A stretch of DNA of 64,000 nt, taken from Arthrobacter luteolus NBRC 107841 (lineage in GTDB: Bacteria > Actinomycetota > Actinomycetes > Actinomycetales > Micrococcaceae). The notes beneath the pieces are model-generated. The model was not told the origin of the DNA and searched no databases. It worked only from the letters and a program-made list of their open reading frames with translations. Each line of letters starts with the position of its first letter. The stretch's first letter is position 1. Both the position numbers and the translations under genes were made by a program. This document shows, piece by piece, positions 51,412 through 60,934 of the stretch. Where the stretch lies: positions 1 to 64,000 of the forward strand of contig NZ_BCQM01000007.1 in assembly GCF_001552075.1 (NCBI RefSeq), given 5' to 3'.

Positions 51412-53067
51412 CTAGGGAGCCAGGTGCGTTGGTGCGAACAGCCGCAGCAGGGTTTCCACCACGACGACGTTCGGCCCTTCCTGCGCGAAGGATTCCTCCA
51501 GCACCTGACGGACGTTCCCCGGTTCCGCACGGCGGGCAGGGATCCCAAAGGACTCGGCCAGCTGGACAAAGTCGGGGCCGGCCAGTTCCGTGGCCGTGGC
51601 CTTGCCGAACGCATCCACCATATATTCACGCAGCACGCCGTAGCCGCCGTCGTCCACAATCAGCCAGGTAACCGGGGCATTATGCTGCCGTGCGGTCGCC
51701 AGTTCGGCGATGGAGTACATGGCCGAGCCGTCACCGGAAACGGCGAGCACCCGTTCACCGAGGCCAACGGCCGCGCCGATCGCCCCCGGATAGCCGAAGC
51801 CCAGGCCGCCGGCTCCCTGGGCGGAGTGGAAGCCGCCGGACTTCGAGTCCCAGCAGCTCCAGGCCCAGTAGGCGGCGATCGTCATGTCCCAGAAGGTCTG
51901 CATGCCGGCAGGCACGGCAGCCCGGATGTCCGCCATGAACGTCCGCTCGTGGCTGAGGTCCTGGGCATCGAGGCGGGCTGTGATGCGCGCCAGGGTGTCA
52001 GCGGTCAGCGCTTCAGGCGTCTGCCCATGCCAGTCCGGCGCCTGGGCCGGGGCCGGGAGCGCGGCGTCGAGGGCGGCGAGCGCCTGGCCGGCGTCGGCCC
52101 GGATACCCAGGGCCGGACCGTTGGATTCCAGCACCCGGGGTTCGGCGTCAATCTGGATGATCCGCCCGCGCGGGGCGAAGGTGAAGTAGTTGGACGTGAC
52201 TTCCCCGAGGGAAGACCCGATGACCAGCAGGACGTCGGCGTCTTCCAGCAGCTCGGTGGCCCACCGGTCCTCCACCCAGGACTGCAGCGAGAGCGGATGG
52301 TTCCAGGGGAAGGCGCCCTTGCCGCCGGGGGTGCAGATGACCGGTGCCCGGAGTTTCTCCGCGAGGGAGAGCAGATGTGCCTCGCCGCGGCCGCGGCGGG
52401 TGCCGCCGCCGGCAATGATCGCCGGGCGGCGGGCCGTGCTGAGCCACTTCACCGCTTCGGTGACCAGTTCGCGGCGCGGTGGATTGTCGAACGGTTCAGC
52501 CAGGGCGTCCTCCACGGCCGGCACCACGATGGGCGCGAGCAGCACGTTCTGCGGCACCTCCACCCATACAGGTCCCATGGGTGAGGAGATCGCTTCCGTC
52601 CAGGCGTCCTGGATGGCCGAGGGGATGCCGGAGGCGTGCTGGATCAGGCGCTGGCTCTTGGTGACATTTGCGGCGGAGGCCTTCTGGTCATCCAGCTGGT
52701 GGAGCATGCCGCGGCGGCGGGCGCCGAGTCCCTCGATCGGGATCTGGCTCGCCACCACAACCATGGGCACCCCGGTCGCGTAGGCCTCCTGCAGCCCGGC
52801 CAGCGACGTCAGTGCCCCCGGCCCGGTGGAGAGGAAGAGGACGCCGACTTCGCCGGTGGCCCGGGAGAACCCGTCAGCGGCAAAGGCGGCGTTGTTTTCC
52901 ACCCGGGAGGAAACAAACTCCAGGGAGGAACGGGACAGGGCATCAAACAGCCCGAGCGCATGCTGGCCCGGGATGCCGAAGACCGTGGTGGCGCCCAGCG
53001 CTTCCAGGGTTTCGACGACGAGGTCTCCACCGTTGCGTACCGCGGCACCGGGCGCCACCTGGCTCAT
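51412..53067 (-). CDS. Thiamine-pyrophosphate-dependent enzyme next to an agmatinase-family gene
   Basis: A 551-residue TPP enzyme: [15 protein letters not shown] at the N-terminus, catalytic glutamate in [17 protein letters not shown] near residue 57, [18 protein letters not shown] and [12 protein letters not shown] for Mg-TPP near 445-475. It overlaps the upstream agmatinase-family gene by four bases (ATGA), so they act in one pathway, probably catabolism of a guanidino or arginine-derived compound. A TPP enzyme beside an amidinohydrolase also recalls CeaS/Pah of clavulanate synthesis, but the other clavam genes are absent. Confidence 0.8.
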   Translation of the reverse strand: MSQVAPGAAVRNGGDLVVETLEALGATTVFGIPGQHALGLFDALSRSSLEFVSSRVENNAAFAADGFSRATGEVGVLFLSTGPGALTSLAGLQEAYATGVPMVVVASQIPIEGLGARRRGMLHQLDDQKASAANVTKSQRLIQHASGIPSAIQDAWTEAISSPMGPVWVEVPQNVLLAPIVVPAVEDALAEPFDNPPRRELVTEAVKWLSTARRPAIIAGGGTRRGRGEAHLLSLAEKLRAPVICTPGGKGAFPWNHPLSLQSWVEDRWATELLEDADVLLVIGSSLGEVTSNYFTFAPRGRIIQIDAEPRVLESNGPALGIRADAGQALAALDAALPAPAQAPDWHGQTPEALTADTLARITARLDAQDLSHERTFMADIRAAVPAGMQTFWDMTIAAYWAWSCWDSKSGGFHSAQGAGGLGFGYPGAIGAAVGLGERVLAVSGDGSAMYSIAELATARQHNAPVTWLIVDDGGYGVLREYMVDAFGKATATELAGPDFVQLAESFGIPARRAEPGNVRQVLEESFAQEGPNVVVVETLLRLFAPTHLAP

Positions 53068-54035
53068 GCGGAGAGCCCCATCAGGGTGATCAGGTCATAC
53101 GCGACGTGGGACGCGGCCACAGCGGTGATGTCCGCGTGGTCGTAGGCCGGGGCAACTTCCACCACGTCCGCCCCCACGAGGTTCATGCCGCGCATGCCGC
53201 GCAGGATTTCCAGCAGTTCCCGGCTGGTGATGCCGCCGGCCTCCGGGGTTCCGGTGCCCGGAGCGTGGGCCGGGTCCAGCACGTCGATGTCCACCGAGAT
53301 GTAGAGCGGCCGGCTGCCGATCCGGTCCCGCAGCTTGGCCACGACTTCATCCACACCCTGGCGGAAGACGTCGGAGGAGGTCACGATGCCGAAGCCGAAG
53401 CGCTTATCGTCTTCCAGGTCCTTCTTGCCGTAGAGCGGCCCGCGGGTGCCGACGTGGGAGATGGCCTCAGTGTCCAGGATCCCTTCCTCCACCGCCCGGC
53501 GGAACGGGGTGCCGTGGGTGTACTCGGCACCGAAGTAGGTGTCCCAGGTATCCAGGTGCGCATCGAAGTGCAGCATGGCGACCGGTTCCCCGGCCCGCTC
53601 GGCAGCTGCACGCAGCAGCGGCAGCGCAATGGTGTGGTCGCCGCCGAGGGTCACCAGCTTGGTGCCGCCTTCGGTCAGTTCCAGCGCACCGGCCTGGATC
53701 GTTTCGATGGCCTCATTGATGTTGAACGGGTTCACGGCAAGGTCACCGGCGTCGGCAACCTGCAGGTTCTCGAACGGAGAGGTGTCCTGCGCCGGGTTGT
53801 AGGGGCGCAGCAGGCGGGAGGCTTCGCGGATGTGGTTGCCGCCGAACCGGGCGCCGGGTCGGTAGGAGACTCCCGTGTCGAAGGGGACGCCGACAACGGC
53901 GACATCGGCATGCTCTACCTGGTCCAGCCGCGGAAGGCGGGCGTAGGTGGCTGCCCCTGCGTAGCGCGGAATCTGCGCTGCGTCGATCGGGCCCACTTTG
54001 CCGTTGACGTTAATGCGCGGCTGGTTCTTTTCCAC
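53064..54035 (-). CDS. speB: Agmatinase/guanidinobutyrase family amidinohydrolase
   Basis: A 323-residue ureohydrolase. Binuclear manganese ligands appear in [24 protein letters not shown] and [24 protein letters not shown]. It hydrolyses a guanidino compound such as agmatine or 4-guanidinobutyrate to urea plus an amine. First gene of a two-gene unit with the TPP enzyme. The specific substrate cannot be decided, so the symbol is provisional. Confidence 0.85.
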   Translation of the reverse strand: MEKNQPRINVNGKVGPIDAAQIPRYAGAATYARLPRLDQVEHADVAVVGVPFDTGVSYRPGARFGGNHIREASRLLRPYNPAQDTSPFENLQVADAGDLAVNPFNINEAIETIQAGALELTEGGTKLVTLGGDHTIALPLLRAAAERAGEPVAMLHFDAHLDTWDTYFGAEYTHGTPFRRAVEEGILDTEAISHVGTRGPLYGKKDLEDDKRFGFGIVTSSDVFRQGVDEVVAKLRDRIGSRPLYISVDIDVLDPAHAPGTGTPEAGGITSRELLEILRGMRGMNLVGADVVEVAPAYDHADITAVAASHVAYDLITLMGLSA

Positions 54036-54186
54036 TGAGTATCACTCCTGTTTGATTCTGAAGGTGCCGTGGTGGCATCTGCTTAGATGCTATCCGGCCA
54101 GGCTCCGAAAGTTATCCAATAGGCATCAAATGTTTATCGCCACGCTAAAGTGGAAGACCGCTTGGCGTCAAGACTAGGCTGTGTCT

Positions 54187-55890
54187 ATGGCGGACCGGGT
54201 GAGCTTTGCGAACAATGATGGAATGAACTACGACGTCGACGTCCTGATAGTGGGTGCGGGACCGACTGGGCTGGCCCTGGCCGCCCAGCTCTCCGGCTAC
54301 GGCACCAGCTTCCGGATCATCGACCGCAGGCAGGCGCCTTCCCCCCAGTCCCGGGCCCTGGCCGTGCAGCCACGCACCCTCGAAGCACTGCGCCCCTTCG
54401 GCATCAGCGAAGCCATGGCGCGCAGCGGCAATCCTGCCCACCAGCTCCACCTCCACCTGCCCGGCGACGAAACAGTCTCGATCGGTCTTTTCGACACCGG
54501 TATCGAAGATTCCGCCCATCAGCAGCTGCTCTTCCTCCCGCAGGCAGATACCGAACGCATCCTCTCCTCCTACCTCGCCAGCCGCGGAGTGCGCGTGGAA
54601 CGCGGCGCGGAGCTCCTGGACCTCGAACAGCTTGACCCCGAGGACCCGTTCGCCGGAATGGAAGCCCGCGTGCAGCGCCAGGACCGCGGCATCGACCGCA
54701 TCCGGGCCCGGTACGTTGTGGGGGCCGACGGCGTGGACAGCACCGTGCGGCGCCGCGCCGGGATGGACTTCCGCGGCTCCGGGTACACGGACACCTTTGT
54801 ACTCGCGGACCTGGAGATCGACGGCGCCGAACCTGCTGCCGTGCATGCCTACCCCACCGAGGATGGCTTTATGGTGCTCTTCCCGCTCGGGCACCCCGCC
54901 AGCTGGCGGATGATCAGCCTCAAGGACCGCGGCGACCGCCGCGGCGCCACCTTGGAGACCCTTCAGGAAACCGCCGACCGGTTCTCCGGCGGAGCCCTCA
55001 CCCTGCGGGACCCGAAGTGGATCAGCAGCTTCAAACTGTCCCACCAGATGGCCGAGTACTTCCAGTGGGGGTCCGTCTTCCTGGCCGGCGACGCGGCTCA
55101 CGTGCACTCCCCCGTTGGCGGACAGGGCATGAATACCGGCATCCAGGATTCCCTGAACCTGGGCTGGAAGCTGGCCTTCGGCGCCCGCGGCCTGGCGTCG
55201 GAAGAATTGATCGACAGCTACGCGGCTGAACGCCGCCCGGTTGCCCGCGGCATCGTGGCCTTCACCGACCGGCTCTTCAAGCTGGCCACCAGCCGCAATG
55301 CCCTGAAGAAACTGCCCCGGACCAAGCTCCTTCCCGCGCTGGCACCTGTCGTCGCAGCCAGCGAACACCTGCGCAGCCGCGCCTTCCGCACGATGTCCCA
55401 GCTGGGCATCAACTACCGCGGCAGCAGCGTGTCGGAAACCGGGCCCAACCGGCTTCCTGCCCTCCTCTCGTCGGGCCCGCGGCCCGGGGACCGGCTGCCG
55501 GACGCCGTCGTGCAGTATCAGGACCACGAACGCCGGCTCCAGGACCTGGTCGCAGCCCCCGGTTTCCATGTCCTGCTCACGGGTCCGGGCTGGCCGGAAG
55601 ACACGCCGCAGCAGCTGCATTCCGCCCTGTCCGCCCTGGGCGGCCTGCTGAGCGTGCAGCGCCTGGTCGTGGGCAGCCGGCTTATGCCCGGCGGCCCCGG
55701 CATTATCCAGGACACCAGCGGGTTGGCGTTTGAGCGGCTTGGCCTGTCGGCCCGCCGTCCGGAAATCATCGTCATCCGGCCCGACGGCTACATCGGCTAC
55801 CGCTCCTCCGGCACCGACATTAACGGCGCGGTTGGCTATTTGGAGCGGCTCACCGGTGCAGGCGAACGGTCTTCACTTCAAACGGCCTGA
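54187..55890 (+). CDS. FAD-dependent aromatic hydroxylase-like monooxygenase
   Basis: A 567-residue flavoprotein of the PheA/TfdB class: VDVLIVGAGPTGLALAAQLSGYG binds FAD near residue 17; VFLAGDAAHVHSPVGGQGMNTGIQDSLNLGWKL is the second FAD signature; the C-terminal part from about 430 resembles the thioredoxin-like domain of phenol hydroxylases. I prefer ATG 54187, which follows TAGGCT by six bases (leaderless); a GTG at 54181 is possible. Divergent from the speB operon. Its last 41 bases overlap the end of the convergent mannosidase gene. Confidence 0.83.
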   Translation: MADRVSFANNDGMNYDVDVLIVGAGPTGLALAAQLSGYGTSFRIIDRRQAPSPQSRALAVQPRTLEALRPFGISEAMARSGNPAHQLHLHLPGDETVSIGLFDTGIEDSAHQQLLFLPQADTERILSSYLASRGVRVERGAELLDLEQLDPEDPFAGMEARVQRQDRGIDRIRARYVVGADGVDSTVRRRAGMDFRGSGYTDTFVLADLEIDGAEPAAVHAYPTEDGFMVLFPLGHPASWRMISLKDRGDRRGATLETLQETADRFSGGALTLRDPKWISSFKLSHQMAEYFQWGSVFLAGDAAHVHSPVGGQGMNTGIQDSLNLGWKLAFGARGLASEELIDSYAAERRPVARGIVAFTDRLFKLATSRNALKKLPRTKLLPALAPVVAASEHLRSRAFRTMSQLGINYRGSSVSETGPNRLPALLSSGPRPGDRLPDAVVQYQDHERRLQDLVAAPGFHVLLTGPGWPEDTPQQLHSALSALGGLLSVQRLVVGSRLMPGGPGIIQDTSGLAFERLGLSARRPEIIVIRPDGYIGYRSSGTDINGAVGYLERLTGAGERSSLQTA

Positions 55891-58864
55891 AATGCAGCGG
55901 ATAGCTGCCGCCTTCCGCCGCAAGTTCCGCGGACGGGCCAGCCGGCCGTTCCAATAGATCGGTCAGCACTGCCCGCTGGACGGTAAAGCCGGGCGTCAAG
56001 GATAGCTCCGCGTGTCCGCCCAGTGATTCGTACAGGCGCAGGATCACGTCGCCGCTGCGGTCATCGGCCAGTTTCACCGTCTCCACCAGCACGCTCGACG
56101 GCGTGAGCACGGCCGTTGCGGGAACACCCGCAGGGTCTGCGCCGGAAACCGTCCGCAGCGGCAGGTTCAGCCGGTAGCCCTCGGCAACCGCGTCCGCCAC
56201 TGTGGCGTCCGGCCGCAGGGCGAACCGCAGGACGTGCTCCCCGCGGTCCGCCCCCGGATCCGGAAAAAGCGGTGCCCGCAGCAGGGAGGCCCGCAGCAGC
56301 GTGCCCGTGCCGGCGTCGCGGTCCCCTATCCGGGTGATGTCGTAGCCGTAGGTTGAATCGTTGGCCAGGGCCAGGCCGATCCCGTTTTCCCCCGCATGCA
56401 CCCAGCGGTGCGCCGGGGTTTCGAAGCGGGCGTGGTCCCAGGAGGTATTGCTGTGGGTGGGGCGCTGGAGGTGGCCGAACTGGATCTCCGATGCAGCCCG
56501 GTCGGCCAGCACCGCTGCCGGAAAACCCAGCTTGAGCAGTTTCTGCCGTTCCTGCCAGTCCACGCGCACCTCCAGGTCCACCGCCCGTCCGTCCGGGCTC
56601 AGGGACACGCTCTCCTGGATCGTGGAAGACCCGAATTCATGGCGGATCAGGAGACGGTTCCCTTCGGCGTGCACGGAGGCAGCCTGATCCAGTGCCAGAA
56701 CGCCGGACCGGTCGGCGGCATCAACGTCCCAGGCATCCCATTGGCTGGGGGTGTCCCGGAAAAGCTGGAACAGGTTCGCGGGCTGGCCCGGCACCAGCAT
56801 CTCGCGCCCGCTGGGACCGCGCAGCGACGTCATCAGACCGGAGGGAGCCACCAGCAGTTTCAGGTACGGCGAGGACAGTTCCCAGCCGCCGCCGGTTTCG
56901 CTCAGGTCCGCGTTCTCCGTACCCGATCCCGGCCCTGATACGGGCACCGCGGCAGCCAGTGGAGCGGTCCCTTCCAGCGGCACGGGTGCGGCGTTGAAGA
57001 CCAGGGTGGCGTTTCCCGCTCCGGCCAGCACCTGCTGGGACCTGCTGATCATCGGCTCCAGGACGCCGGCCACCTCGGCGTAGGCCCGCTCGGCATCCTG
57101 GTAGACCCAGGCGATGGAAGACCCGGGCAGAATGTCATGGAACTGGCCCAGCAGCACGGTGTGCCAGGCAGCCTCGAGCTCCGCATAGGGGTAGGGCTCT
57201 CCCCGCTGGACGGCAGCGGCGGCCGCCCACAGCTCCGCCTCATGCAGCAGCGACTCGCTGCGCCGGTTGCCCCGTTTGGTACGCGCCTGCGAGGTGTAGG
57301 TGCCGCGGTGGAACTGCAGGTACATCTCCCCGGACCAGACCGGCGGCGCGGCATAATCCTGTTCCGCGGCCTCGAAGAAACGCTGCGGGCTGGAGAGCTG
57401 GACCCGGGGCGATCCTTCCAATGACGCGGTGCGCCGGGCGGCAGCCAGCATTTCGCGGGTTGGTCCGCCGCCGCCGTCGCCCCAGCCGAAGGGCACCAGG
57501 GACAGGTTGGTGGCGCCCTTCTCCCGGAACTGCCGCTCTGCGCGGGCCAGCTCCTGCCCGGTCAGAGCGGAGTTGTAGGTATCCACCGGCGGGAAATGCG
57601 TGAACACCCGGGTTCCGTCGATCCCTTCCCAGAGGAAGGTATGGTGCGGCATCACATCGGACTCGTTCCAGCTGAGTTTCTGGGTCAGGAACCACCTCGA
57701 CCCCGCCGCCCGCACGATCTGCGGCAGCGCCCCGGAGTAGCCGAAGGAATCCGGCAGCCAGACGTCCAGCGGCTCGACGCCGAAGTTCTCCAGGAAGAAA
57801 CGCTTGCCGAAGGTGAACTGGCGGACCAGCGATTCCCCCGACGGGAGATTGGTGTCCGTTTCCACCCACATCCCGCCCGCAGGCACAAAGCGGCCCTCGG
57901 CCACCCGTTCGGCTACCCGGGCAAAAAGCCGTGGATGGTCTTCCTTCAGCCAGGCGTACTGCTGGGCCGAGGACGCAGCAAACACAAAGTCCGGGTCCTG
58001 GTCCATCAGGGCCAGCACATTGGCGAAGGTCCGGGCCACCTTGCGCCGGGTCTCCCGGACCGGCCACAGCCAGGCGCTGTCGATGTGCGCGTGGCCGACG
58101 GCGTGGACCAGGTGGGCACTGGCGGCGGCCGGTGCGCCGAGCGCCGGGGCCAGCTCCGCCCGGGCCCGGGCCGCAGTGCCCGGAACGTCGTCGACGGAAA
58201 CGGCAGCGGCTGCGCGTTCCATGGCCCGGAGCAGGTTGGCCCGGCGGGGTGAGTCCAGCGGCAGCTCATGCATCAGACCCCACAGCACGGTGAAATCCTG
58301 CGCCAGGTTCCACACCTGTTCGTCCAGGAGCGCCGTATCTGCCCGGCGGAACACATACAGCGGTTCGGTTCCTGCCGTCCCCGGATCCCCCAGCGGCGTG
58401 GGCAGAAAGCTGAAATCCCCGATCACATTGGGCATCGCGGAGGCCTCCACGTAAAGCTGCAGCGGACTGCCGGCCGGGAATGGCAGCCCAACTGCCATAT
58501 TGGTGGATTCCAGCGCCTTGAGCACGGTCCCGTCAGCGGTGTAGACAAGTCCTTCCGCCTGGAACCCAGGCATGTCTGTGCTGAATCCCAGATCAATAAC
58601 GGCCTCCGCAGCGAAGCCGGGAGGGGCCTCGGGGACGGTGCCGCTGAGCCGGAGCCAGATGGTCTGCCAGGGCTGGCCCCAGGGGCTCCCCGGCGGAAAC
58701 GGACGGTATTCCTGGGCCGCCGCCGTCGTGAACGGAACGGGTTCCCCAGGGCACACCCAGGCCTCGGCCTGGAGGGGAACGGGCGAGGCCCAGATCCACG
58801 GGGTCAGGCGCTGGGCCAGGAAGCGGGCGATACGGCGCTCGGTCAGCTCTCGGTCCTGGTGCAT
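55850..58864 (-). CDS. Glycoside hydrolase family 38 alpha-mannosidase
   Basis: A 1004-residue GH38 enzyme. The zinc/active-site segments are VGHAHIDSAWLWPVRETRRK near residue 257 and VWLPDSFGYSGALPQI (nucleophile Asp) near residue 366, with HDILPGSSI later. It releases mannose from alpha-mannosides; no signal peptide is visible, so it acts in the cytoplasm. The ATG at 58864 is preferred over a GTG at 58873. A cupin-type regulator gene lies immediately upstream on the same strand. Confidence 0.88.
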   Translation of the reverse strand: MHQDRELTERRIARFLAQRLTPWIWASPVPLQAEAWVCPGEPVPFTTAAAQEYRPFPPGSPWGQPWQTIWLRLSGTVPEAPPGFAAEAVIDLGFSTDMPGFQAEGLVYTADGTVLKALESTNMAVGLPFPAGSPLQLYVEASAMPNVIGDFSFLPTPLGDPGTAGTEPLYVFRRADTALLDEQVWNLAQDFTVLWGLMHELPLDSPRRANLLRAMERAAAAVSVDDVPGTAARARAELAPALGAPAAASAHLVHAVGHAHIDSAWLWPVRETRRKVARTFANVLALMDQDPDFVFAASSAQQYAWLKEDHPRLFARVAERVAEGRFVPAGGMWVETDTNLPSGESLVRQFTFGKRFFLENFGVEPLDVWLPDSFGYSGALPQIVRAAGSRWFLTQKLSWNESDVMPHHTFLWEGIDGTRVFTHFPPVDTYNSALTGQELARAERQFREKGATNLSLVPFGWGDGGGGPTREMLAAARRTASLEGSPRVQLSSPQRFFEAAEQDYAAPPVWSGEMYLQFHRGTYTSQARTKRGNRRSESLLHEAELWAAAAAVQRGEPYPYAELEAAWHTVLLGQFHDILPGSSIAWVYQDAERAYAEVAGVLEPMISRSQQVLAGAGNATLVFNAAPVPLEGTAPLAAAVPVSGPGSGTENADLSETGGGWELSSPYLKLLVAPSGLMTSLRGPSGREMLVPGQPANLFQLFRDTPSQWDAWDVDAADRSGVLALDQAASVHAEGNRLLIRHEFGSSTIQESVSLSPDGRAVDLEVRVDWQERQKLLKLGFPAAVLADRAASEIQFGHLQRPTHSNTSWDHARFETPAHRWVHAGENGIGLALANDSTYGYDITRIGDRDAGTGTLLRASLLRAPLFPDPGADRGEHVLRFALRPDATVADAVAEGYRLNLPLRTVSGADPAGVPATAVLTPSSVLVETVKLADDRSGDVILRLYESLGGHAELSLTPGFTVQRAVLTDLLERPAGPSAELAAEGGSYPLHFRPFEVKTVRLHR

Positions 58865-58906
58865 GCGCCCCACTGTGCGCGTTCGGAAAGCCGAAAGGGA
58901 AGAGGG

Positions 58907-59485
58907 CTAGGCGGTGCCGGGGCTCACCAGTGTCCAGATGACGACGGCGGGGGAACTGTCATCCGGGTTCCGCCAGGAATGCGGTTCCTTCCCCGGGAAC
59001 GTGACGGTGTCCCCGGCGGACAGGGCCATGGTTTCGGTGGTGAAAACCAGGTCCAGTCGCCCCTCGGCCACATGCAGCACTTCGACGTCGCAGTCCACGG
59101 AGTACAGGTCCGACTCCCCCGAACCGCCGGGCACTATCTCGGAGCGGATGACCTGAACCCGGTGTTCGGTGCGCGGTGTGACCAGCCGTTCGTTGATGCC
59201 GTCGCCGCCGAGGTTGATCCCGGGTGCCTCGGGCCAGCGGACCAGCGTGGTTTCGGGCGGGACAAAAAGGTCGCCGATCGAGATGGAGAGGACCTGGCAC
59301 AGGGTCACCAGCGAGGCGACGGAGGGAGAAGTGAGGTCGCGCTCCACCCGGCTAAGGAATCCCTTGGTCAAGCCGGTGGAATCGGCTACCTGCTCGATGG
59401 TGAGGTGGCGGGCCTGGCGTGCCGTGCGGATCCGGGATCCGATCGCCAGCGGAGCGTTGCTGGGCTCGACGGAGAGTGCCTTCAT
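58907..59485 (-). CDS. XRE-cupin transcriptional regulator
   Basis: A 192-residue protein: helix-turn-helix at residues 15-70 (IRTARQARHLTIEQVADSTGLTKGFLSRVER) and a cupin sensor domain from about 115 with VEVLHVAEGRLDLVF and TVTFPGKEPHSW. It probably senses a sugar or small ligand. It precedes the mannosidase by 42 bases on the same strand. GGAAAGGAG is ten bases before the ATG. Confidence 0.85.
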   Translation of the reverse strand: MKALSVEPSNAPLAIGSRIRTARQARHLTIEQVADSTGLTKGFLSRVERDLTSPSVASLVTLCQVLSISIGDLFVPPETTLVRWPEAPGINLGGDGINERLVTPRTEHRVQVIRSEIVPGGSGESDLYSVDCDVEVLHVAEGRLDLVFTTETMALSAGDTVTFPGKEPHSWRNPDDSSPAVVIWTLVSPGTA

Positions 59486-59614
59486 TGGCTGGGGGCTCCT
59501 TTCCTCACCGTTCCGCGAGCATACCCGGGACTACTCCGCGGAAGAATTTCCGGTAACCAAGATGTCGCCCGCGCAGTGGACAAGTCGCAGGTTCGCTGCT
59601 GTGTTTCACAGCTT

Positions 59615-59644
59615 TTGACGATCCCTGTCAGACACAACTAGCGT
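59615..59644 (+). promoter_or_regulatory. Orphan plus-strand promoter
   Basis: TTGACG (59615-59620), 18 bases, TAGCGT (59639-59644): a good housekeeping-type promoter pointing right, with no plus-strand gene for more than 3 kb. Confidence 0.5.
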
Positions 59645-59650
59645 ACGGGT

Positions 59651-59750
59651 AAACAATCGTTTCCCTACAGCAAACGCCGGCTGCCCGGCCCCCTGGCTGC
59701 ATCGGGTCCGGACGGATCATCCCCTGCCCGTCCGGGCCCGGTGCTTTTTT
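59651..59750 (+). ncRNA. Candidate small RNA, about 100 nt
   Basis: From a predicted start near 59651 the region contains no open frame and ends in a classic intrinsic terminator. GGGTAAACAATCGTTTCCC (59647-59665) near the 5' end could fold into a short stem with one bulge, or alternatively act as an operator. Together with the orphan promoter this defines a self-contained transcript. No known RNA family recognised. Confidence 0.35.
59704..59750 (+). terminator. Intrinsic terminator pointing right
   Basis: GGGTCCGGACGG (59704-59715) pairs with CCGTCCGGGCCC (59728-59739) with one G-T wobble, followed by GGTGC and six T. The T-run is on the plus strand; on the minus strand it lies just past the AI-2E gene stop, so a hairpin effect there is also possible. 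Confidence 0.75.
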
Positions 59751-60902
59751 CTACTGGGAAGCGTCGGCGTCGGCTGTCTCAGCCACCTCGGCGGGTTCGG
59801 CGGGATCGCCGGTGTCCTCCCCGGTCCAGACCTTGATGACAGCCCAGGTGACGGCGGCGATCGGGACGGAAAGGATCGCGCCGATGATGCCGGCCAGAAT
59901 GGTACCGGCAGTCAGCGCAAGCAGGATGACCAGGGCGTGAATGCTGAGGGTCTTGCCCATCACCACCGGCTGGAGGAAGTTCCCCTCAAGCTGGTTGACG
60001 GCAATAATCACTACGACCACGATCAGTGCCACAACCGGACCGTTGGCGACCAGCGCAATGAGCGCCGCCAGGATTCCGGCTGCCGTCGCGCCGACCAGCG
60101 GAATGAAGGAACCAACAAAAACGATCACGGAGAGCGGCAGTGCCAGCGGCACGCCCAGGATGAACAGTGCAGCACCAATGCAGACCGCGTCCACGGCCGC
60201 GACAATCGCGGTTCCCCGCACATAGCTGCCGAGCACCTCCATGGTCCTGGCACCGGACAGTCTGGCCTTTTCCAGCCGTTCGCCGCGGAACCAGCGCAGC
60301 ATAAAGGCCCAGATCCGGTCCCCGTCCTTGAGGAAGTAGAAGAGGACCACAGCCATCAGCAGAAACCCTGTAGCGAAAGAGCCGGCGGCGCTCAGGCCGG
60401 CGATGGCTCCGCTGCCTGCCGCGCTGGAGGTTGCGAAGTCCAGGACGGCGTCCCGGGCGTCCTCGATCGCTGAGGCATCGATGGTGAACGGGCCGTTCTG
60501 GATGAGTTCGTAGAGCTGGTTGAAGCCGGCAGCTGCCTGGTCCACCAGGGTGGACCATTCGCTGCGGATGGCGAAGACGATTCCCGTGATCAGCCCGCCG
60601 AAGACGCCCAGCAGGAGCAGGAAGGACACTCCGGTTGCCAGTGCCCCGGGCCAGCCCTTGCGCCGCAGCCAGTTCACGAACGGAGCGATGGCCGCAGCGA
60701 GGATCAGGGCCAGCAGCACGGGAATAACAACCAGGCTCAGCCGGGTCAGGGCGAACACGCCGAGGCTGACCAGGATCAGCACCAGCAGCACCTGGGCTGA
60801 CCGCAGCGCGGCATGACCCAGACCGTCCTCCCAGTAGCGGCGCGGCTGGGTTAGGTTGGGCCCGGAATCAGGCTGGCTGTCCATCGTGTGTGTTTCCCCC
60901 AT
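59751..60902 (-). CDS. AI-2E family transporter
   Basis: A 383-residue membrane protein of the AI-2E/PerM family, eight helices in two clusters: LTRLSLVVIPVLLALILAAAIAPFVNWLRRKG near the N-terminus, then GSYVRGTAIVAAVDAVCIG, FVGSFIPLVGATAAGILAALIAL and LEGNFLQPVVMGKTLSIHALVILLAL, the family signature. Exports diverse small molecules or acts as an ion-linked transporter; specificity unknown. An ATG at 60884 with GGGGG eleven bases upstream is an alternative start. Acidic C-terminal tail. Confidence 0.85.
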   Translation of the reverse strand: MGETHTMDSQPDSGPNLTQPRRYWEDGLGHAALRSAQVLLVLILVSLGVFALTRLSLVVIPVLLALILAAAIAPFVNWLRRKGWPGALATGVSFLLLLGVFGGLITGIVFAIRSEWSTLVDQAAAGFNQLYELIQNGPFTIDASAIEDARDAVLDFATSSAAGSGAIAGLSAAGSFATGFLLMAVVLFYFLKDGDRIWAFMLRWFRGERLEKARLSGARTMEVLGSYVRGTAIVAAVDAVCIGAALFILGVPLALPLSVIVFVGSFIPLVGATAAGILAALIALVANGPVVALIVVVVIIAVNQLEGNFLQPVVMGKTLSIHALVILLALTAGTILAGIIGAILSVPIAAVTWAVIKVWTGEDTGDPAEPAEVAETADADASQ

Positions 60903-60934
60903 TGGGTTTGTAGGCGGGTTTTGCGGTGCCGGTT

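Noticed and set aside
51412-54035. Beta-lactam (clavam) biosynthesis cluster
   Set aside because: Only the CeaS-like and Pah-like families are present; no beta-lactam synthetase, clavaminate synthase or other pathway genes are in the window.
58268-59641. 457-codon plus-strand frame opposite the mannosidase and cupin regulator
   Set aside because: Antisense shadow crossing two well-supported genes, with no recognisable domain.
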